Origin: Chitinophagales bacterium
GTDB taxonomy: Bacteria > Bacteroidota > Bacteroidia > Chitinophagales > Chitinophagaceae
Direction of reading: 5' to 3'
Assembly: GCA_020636575.1 (NCBI GenBank)
Contig: JACJXP010000001.1
Location: 1,488,001 to 1,552,000, forward strand
Length of the DNA stretch: 64,000 nucleotides
Shown here: positions 60,552 through 64,000 of the stretch, piece after piece
Numbering within the stretch: the first letter of the stretch is position 1
How the letters are laid out: each line of letters starts with the position of its first letter
Program-made: the position numbers and the translations under genes
The notes under the pieces: generated by a model
What the model saw: only the letters and a program-made list of their open reading frames with translations
Told to the model about the DNA's origin: nothing
Databases searched by the model: none

Positions 60552-61988
60552 TTACGGAGTGTTTTTCCGTAAGAGATCGCCCGAAATGCGCAGCAAAGAT
60601 ACTTCATTAAAGCGGTTTGACATAAGCTGTAAACCAAACGGAAGTTCGTTAGAATGTGCAAAAAGAGGGATTGAAATCGCCGGACATCCTGTCAGATTAG
60701 CCATTACTGTATAGATATCAGCCAGATACATGGCAATTGGGTCGGACATTTTTTCACCTAGCTTGAAAGCGGGTACCGGGGAGGTGGGTAAAATTACGAA
60801 GTCGAAATCCTTGAAAATCAATGATATTTTTTCCGTTAAAATTTTCCTAACAGACTGTGCTTTTGTAAAGTAAGCATCATAGTAACCGGTGCTCAATACA
60901 AAAGTTCCGAGCATGATCCTTCGCTTAACTTCCCATCCAAAACCTTCTGATCTTGTTTTTTTATAAAAATCATCCAGGTCATTTGTAGCATTCGGGCTCC
61001 TGTATCCAAATTTTACCCCATCATACCTTGAAAGGTTAGATGATGCTTCGGCTGTAGTGAGGATATAGTATGCAGGAACCAAATATTCAAGAAGATCAAA
61101 CTCAACCGGCTCAACAGTATGTCCATCTTCTTTGAGCTCTTTGATCTTTCTTTCAATGGAAGATCTTATTTCAGGATCAAGTCCCGGATGGGTAATGGCT
61201 TCTTCAAAAAAAGCAAACCTGAATTTCTCGTTTGTATCGACCAGGGAAGAATACGCAGGAACTGGAGAATGAGAAACGGTGCTGTCAAAATCATCTGGCC
61301 CGGCCATTACTTCTAATGCCAAAGTAACGTCAGGTACATTGATACCAAAGATGCCGATCTGGTCGAAAGATGAAGCGTAAGCAATGAGTCCATAACGGGA
61401 TATTCTGCCATAAGTTGGTTTTAGTCCAACAATACCACAAAAATCAGCTGGTTGCCGGACGGAACCGCCGGTATCGCTACCAAGTGATATCATGCAAAGA
61501 CCGGCTTGCACAGCTACTGCCGATCCTCCTGAAGAACCTCCCGGTACCCTGGTTTCATCTTTGGCGTTCAGCACTTTTCCATAATAGGAATTTTCATTGC
61601 TGCTACCCATTGCAAACTCGTCGCAATTAAGTCTGCCTATAATAATGGCATCTTCATCTAAAAGTCTTTCAACTGCAGTGGCGGAATAGAGAGAAGTGAA
61701 GTTTTGCAGAATACCTGATGCAGCAGATATCTTGTGGTCTTTATAACAAATAACATCTTTGATGCCGGTGATGACACCAAACATTTTACCCAACGATTCA
61801 CCTTTTTTCAGTTTTGCATCAATTAGTGAAGCTTTAGCTAATGCTTCATCAGCAAAAACCTCAATAAAAGCGTTTAGATGCTCGCAGGCTTTTATGCGTT
61901 TCAGGAAATATTCAACTACCTCTGCACAGGTAACCTTTCCTTCCTTTAATTGGGCATGATATTGCTCAATGGAAGTGAATTCAAACAA
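60552..61988 (-). CDS. gatA: Glutamyl-tRNA(Gln)/aspartyl-tRNA(Asn) amidotransferase subunit A
   Basis: The glutaminase/amidase subunit of GatCAB, which converts Glu-tRNA(Gln) to Gln-tRNA(Gln). The 478-residue product has the amidase signature with the Ser-cisSer-Lys triad: Lys in VITGIKDVICY, then GGSSGGSAVAVQAGLCMI near 150-167 and SLGSDTGGSVRQPADFCG near 168-185. The region GLKPTYGRISRYGLIAYASS is typical of GatA. gatB and gatC are not adjacent. tatA lies upstream on the same strand after 38 bases. Confidence 0.94.
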   Translation of the reverse strand: MFEFTSIEQYHAQLKEGKVTCAEVVEYFLKRIKACEHLNAFIEVFADEALAKASLIDAKLKKGESLGKMFGVITGIKDVICYKDHKISAASGILQNFTSLYSATAVERLLDEDAIIIGRLNCDEFAMGSSNENSYYGKVLNAKDETRVPGGSSGGSAVAVQAGLCMISLGSDTGGSVRQPADFCGIVGLKPTYGRISRYGLIAYASSFDQIGIFGINVPDVTLALEVMAGPDDFDSTVSHSPVPAYSSLVDTNEKFRFAFFEEAITHPGLDPEIRSSIERKIKELKEDGHTVEPVEFDLLEYLVPAYYILTTAEASSNLSRYDGVKFGYRSPNATNDLDDFYKKTRSEGFGWEVKRRIMLGTFVLSTGYYDAYFTKAQSVRKILTEKISLIFKDFDFVILPTSPVPAFKLGEKMSDPIAMYLADIYTVMANLTGCPAISIPLFAHSNELPFGLQLMSNRFNEVSLLRISGDLLRKNTP

Positions 61989-62026
61989 AGGCCGGTCTTT
62001 TGGATATTAATAAATATCAGGAATTC

Positions 62027-62239
62027 TTACTTTTTATCGGATGAAGAGCTGCTGATGTCATTGGCACTGTCTTCGATCTCTTTCTTGACATTATTCTTTG
62101 CGTCATTGAATTCACGGACGCCTTTTCCTAACCCACGCATTAGTTCAGGTATTTTGCGGCCACCAAATAAAAGAAGTACCACAACGATAATGATGATCAT
62201 TTCGTTTGTACCAAACGCTAATAATACTGGTTTTATCAT
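62027..62239 (-). CDS. tatA: Sec-independent protein translocase TatA/TatE
   Basis: A 70-residue single-helix Tat component. The N-terminal helix is NEMIIIIVVVLLLFGGRKIPEL, then the amphipathic segment GLGKGVREFNDAKNNVKKEIE, as in TatA; the FG pair at the end of the helix is present. The start is the Met giving MIKPVLLAFGTN; an ATG 7 codons upstream is possible. It could export the Tat-signal ThuA-like protein (9540-10358), although tatC is not in the window. Confidence 0.92.
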   Translation of the reverse strand: MIKPVLLAFGTNEMIIIIVVVLLLFGGRKIPELMRGLGKGVREFNDAKNNVKKEIEDSANDISSSSSDKK

Positions 62240-62313
62240 TTTACGAAAATTAGAAAACAAAGATAATACTCATGCTACGGAATAAACAAAGTATATTTTA
62301 TCGTACAATAAAA

Positions 62314-62334
62314 AATCCCGGTAAAACCGGGATT
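62314..62334 (-). terminator. Terminator of rplS
   Basis: A perfect 8-bp stem, AATCCCGG (62314-62321) with CCGGGATT (62327-62334), followed on the minus strand by TTTT. It lies 24 bases after the rplS stop. Confidence 0.88.
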
Positions 62335-62358
62335 CTTAACTTTCTTTATAGAGTAGTC

Positions 62359-62724
62359 TTACTTTGCTGTTTCTGAGATCATACGCTTTTCACGGATCCT
62401 TGCACTCTTACCGCTACGGGTACGCTGGTAGAAAAGCCTGGCACGACGAACATGGCCGGTTTTATTCAACACAATAGAATCAATATTTGGAGAAGAAAAA
62501 GGGAAGACCCTTTCTACACCGATACCATCAGATATTTTTCTGACAGTGAAACTGGCTGTGGCTCCTGAGCCCTGCTTTTTGATCACATCACCTTTAAAAG
62601 ACTGGATCCTTTCTTTGTTACCCTCGATAATTTTATAATTAACTGTAATGTTATCGCCGGCTTTAAAGGCAGGGAACTCCTTTTTGGGAGTTAGTTGTTC
62701 ATGTATGAATTCTATTGCGTTCAT
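62359..62724 (-). CDS. rplS: 50S ribosomal protein L19
   Basis: A 121-residue L19 at the 30S-50S interface. It shows AGDNITVNYKIIEGNKERIQSFKG near 21-44, FTVRKISDGIGVERVFPFSSPNIDSI near 58-83 and the basic RRARLFYQRTRSGKSARIREK near 92-112. Length and pattern are normal. It stands alone; trmD and rpsP, the usual neighbours in other bacteria, are not adjacent. A TACCTTTG -7-like box lies upstream at 62759-62766 (minus). Confidence 0.97.
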   Translation of the reverse strand: MNAIEFIHEQLTPKKEFPAFKAGDNITVNYKIIEGNKERIQSFKGDVIKKQGSGATASFTVRKISDGIGVERVFPFSSPNIDSIVLNKTGHVRRARLFYQRTRSGKSARIREKRMISETAK

Positions 62725-62758
62725 CTCAATATGTTTTTGATCCTAAAAATTAGGGTGG

Positions 62759-62766
62759 CAAAGGTA
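62759..62766 (-). promoter_or_regulatory. Possible -7 element for rplS
   Basis: TACCTTTG on the minus strand, 34 bases before the rplS start, is an exact TAnnTTTG match. No -33 box at the right spacing was seen. Confidence 0.45.
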
Positions 62767-62875
62767 AGGTAAACTGTTTAAAGTTTGAAGTTTAGGCTTT
62801 AATGTTTTTTTAGTTTGTTTTCCCTGTTTTCAACCTTACCCAACCTCAAATCTTAAACTATTCAATATTAGAAGC

Positions 62876-64000
62876 TTATCGGGCAACATTTACCGCTCTT
62901 TTTTCCCGGATAACGGTCACTTTGATCTGTCCGGGGAAAGTCATCTCTGTTTGAATTTTCTGGGCAATTTCAAACGAAAGTTTATCTGAGTCCTGGTCTG
63001 TAACTTTTTCAGCTTCTACAATTACCCTTAACTCCCTGCCGGCCTGAATGGCATAGGCTTTTTCTACACCATTGTAACTCATGGCCAGGTTCTCAAGGTC
63101 TTTAATACGCTGCAGGTATTGCTGCATAATTTCCCTTCTGGCACCCGGTCTTGCACCGCTTATGGCATCACAGGCCTGGATAATCGGGGAAATCACATAT
63201 TCCATTTCTACCTCATCGTGGTGGGCGGCAATTGCGTTGACCACGGCCGGATTCTCACCATATTTTTCAGCAAGCTTAGCTCCCAGCAAAGCATGACTCA
63301 GTTCGCTTTCCTCATCAGGAACTTTACCGATATCATGAAGAAGACCAGCCCTTTTCGCCAACTTTGAGTTCAGGCCAAGTTCAGCGGCCATTGTTGCACA
63401 AAGGTTTGCTGTTTCCCGGCTATGCATCAACAGGTTTTGTCCGTAAGAAGAACGGAAACGCATTCTTCCCACCATACGTACCAACTCTTTATGTAATCCG
63501 TGAATACCCAGTTCAATAACGGTTCTTTCGCCAATATCCATCACCTGCTCTTCGATCTGCTTACGGGTTTTTTCAACGATCTCTTCTATTCTTGCCGGGT
63601 GAATACGTCCGTCAGCTACAAGGCGTTGTAAACTGAGTCGGGCAATTTCTCTTCTCAGAGGGTCAAATGAAGAGAGCAGAATGGCCTCCGGGGTGTCATC
63701 AACAATAAGGTCAACACCTGTTGCAGCTTCAATAGCACGGATATTCCGGCCTTCCCGCCCAATGATCTGGCCTTTTACCTCGTCGCTTTCCAGGTTAAAA
63801 ACTGTAATAGAGTTCTCGATTGCCTGTTCAGCAGCCGTCCTTTGAATAGTTTGAATAATGATTTTACGGGCCTCTTTATTTGCCTTTTGTTTTGCTTCGT
63901 CAACAATTTCTTGTTGCATAGCCAGCGCTTTTGTCTGCGCTTCATGCTTTAAGCTTTCTACCAACTGGGATTTGGCTTCCTCTGCAGACAGGTTGGCGAT
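62876..64000 (-). CDS. rny: Ribonuclease Y (N-terminus outside window)
   Basis: A membrane-anchored endoribonuclease that starts mRNA decay. The visible 374 residues begin inside the N-terminal coiled coil (IANLSAEEAKSQLVESLKHEAQTKA) and continue through the KH domain (GQIIGREGRNIRAIEAATGVDLIVDDTP), then the HD domain with metal residues in LLHDIGKVPDEE and AIAAHHDEVEME. The C-terminus PGQIKVTVIREKRAVNVAR is complete. The N-terminal membrane helix and the start lie past position 64000. Confidence 0.95.
   Translation of the reverse strand: MANLSAEEAKSQLVESLKHEAQTKALAMQQEIVDEAKQKANKEARKIIIQTIQRTAAEQAIENSITVFNLESDEVKGQIIGREGRNIRAIEAATGVDLIVDDTPEAILLSSFDPLRREIARLSLQRLVADGRIHPARIEEIVEKTRKQIEEQVMDIGERTVIELGIHGLHKELVRMVGRMRFRSSYGQNLLMHSRETANLCATMAAELGLNSKLAKRAGLLHDIGKVPDEESELSHALLGAKLAEKYGENPAVVNAIAAHHDEVEMEYVISPIIQACDAISGARPGARREIMQQYLQRIKDLENLAMSYNGVEKAYAIQAGRELRVIVEAEKVTDQDSDKLSFEIAQKIQTEMTFPGQIKVTVIREKRAVNVAR

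Noticed and set aside
1..64000. CRISPR array, insertion sequence or prophage
   Set aside because: No regularly spaced direct repeats, transposase, integrase or phage structural gene was seen on either strand.

Overview
The window reads as a chromosomal segment of a Bacteroidota bacterium, most like Chitinophagaceae. This rests on content: an LpxC-FabZ fusion, a PorX-type response regulator with a PglZ-like domain, a secreted protein with SprB-like repeats and a type-B type IX secretion (T9SS) C-terminal domain, a DUF5686 carboxypeptidase-regulatory-domain protein, a group II heptaprenylglyceryl/geranylgeranylglyceryl phosphate synthase, a class II ribonucleotide reductase and tandem clpP genes. 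Several intergenic regions carry the TAnnTTTG promoter element of this phylum, and few genes have a clear Shine-Dalgarno sequence. No insertion sequence, prophage, integrase, CRISPR array or rRNA was seen. One tRNA gene, tRNA-Leu(TAG), is present.

Layout. 1-2457 (minus): a tight five-gene operon of a membrane protein, a winged-helix regulator, a COQ4-like protein, an undecaprenol/diacylglycerol kinase and a DUF1361 membrane protein cut by the window edge. 2579-8869 (plus): a large surface protein, then a glycerol operon glpK-glpD-glpF closed by a clear terminator. 8900-18018: a small membrane protein, a ThuA-like protein, and a minus-strand block with HD hydrolase, lpxD, ChaN-like, lpxC-fabZ, gyrB and a lipoprotein overlapping gyrB. 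18113-22162 (plus): porX, a small conserved protein, a metallo-beta-lactamase-fold hydrolase and an acyl-CoA dehydrogenase behind a palindrome and a foldable leader. 22207-23614 (minus): an AT-rich two-gene insert coding a split HipA, kinase first and a HipS-like N-terminal domain second. 23688-34446: MsbA-like exporter, rbfA, a LolC/E-type permease with no ordinary start codon, a half transketolase, a WecA/MraY-type transferase, frr, EamA, ppk2, mscL, scpA, osmC. 34466-41880: dxs, a LytS/LytTR two-component pair, an M28 peptidase, the prenylglyceryl phosphate synthase and a DUF2490 protein. 42308-45685: the B12-dependent ribonucleotide reductase with a perfect DnaA box and a good promoter upstream. 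45913-50697: two tiny genes, then a proteostasis block (clpX, clpP, clpP, tig, tRNA-Leu). 50847-64000: relA/spoT, the T9SS cargo protein, purA, an extremely acidic protein, pabB, a lytic transglycosylase, gatA, tatA, rplS and rny (cut by the window edge).

Most of the window is housekeeping: envelope lipid and lipid A synthesis, isoprenoid and undecaprenyl-phosphate handling, translation, proteolysis and nucleotide metabolism. The accessory-looking part is 22207-23614. The split HipA arrangement there is the best candidate for a poorly described system. The leader at 20871-21019 is the best candidate for an undescribed regulatory element. Functions are assigned from recognised sequence motifs only; no database search was run.
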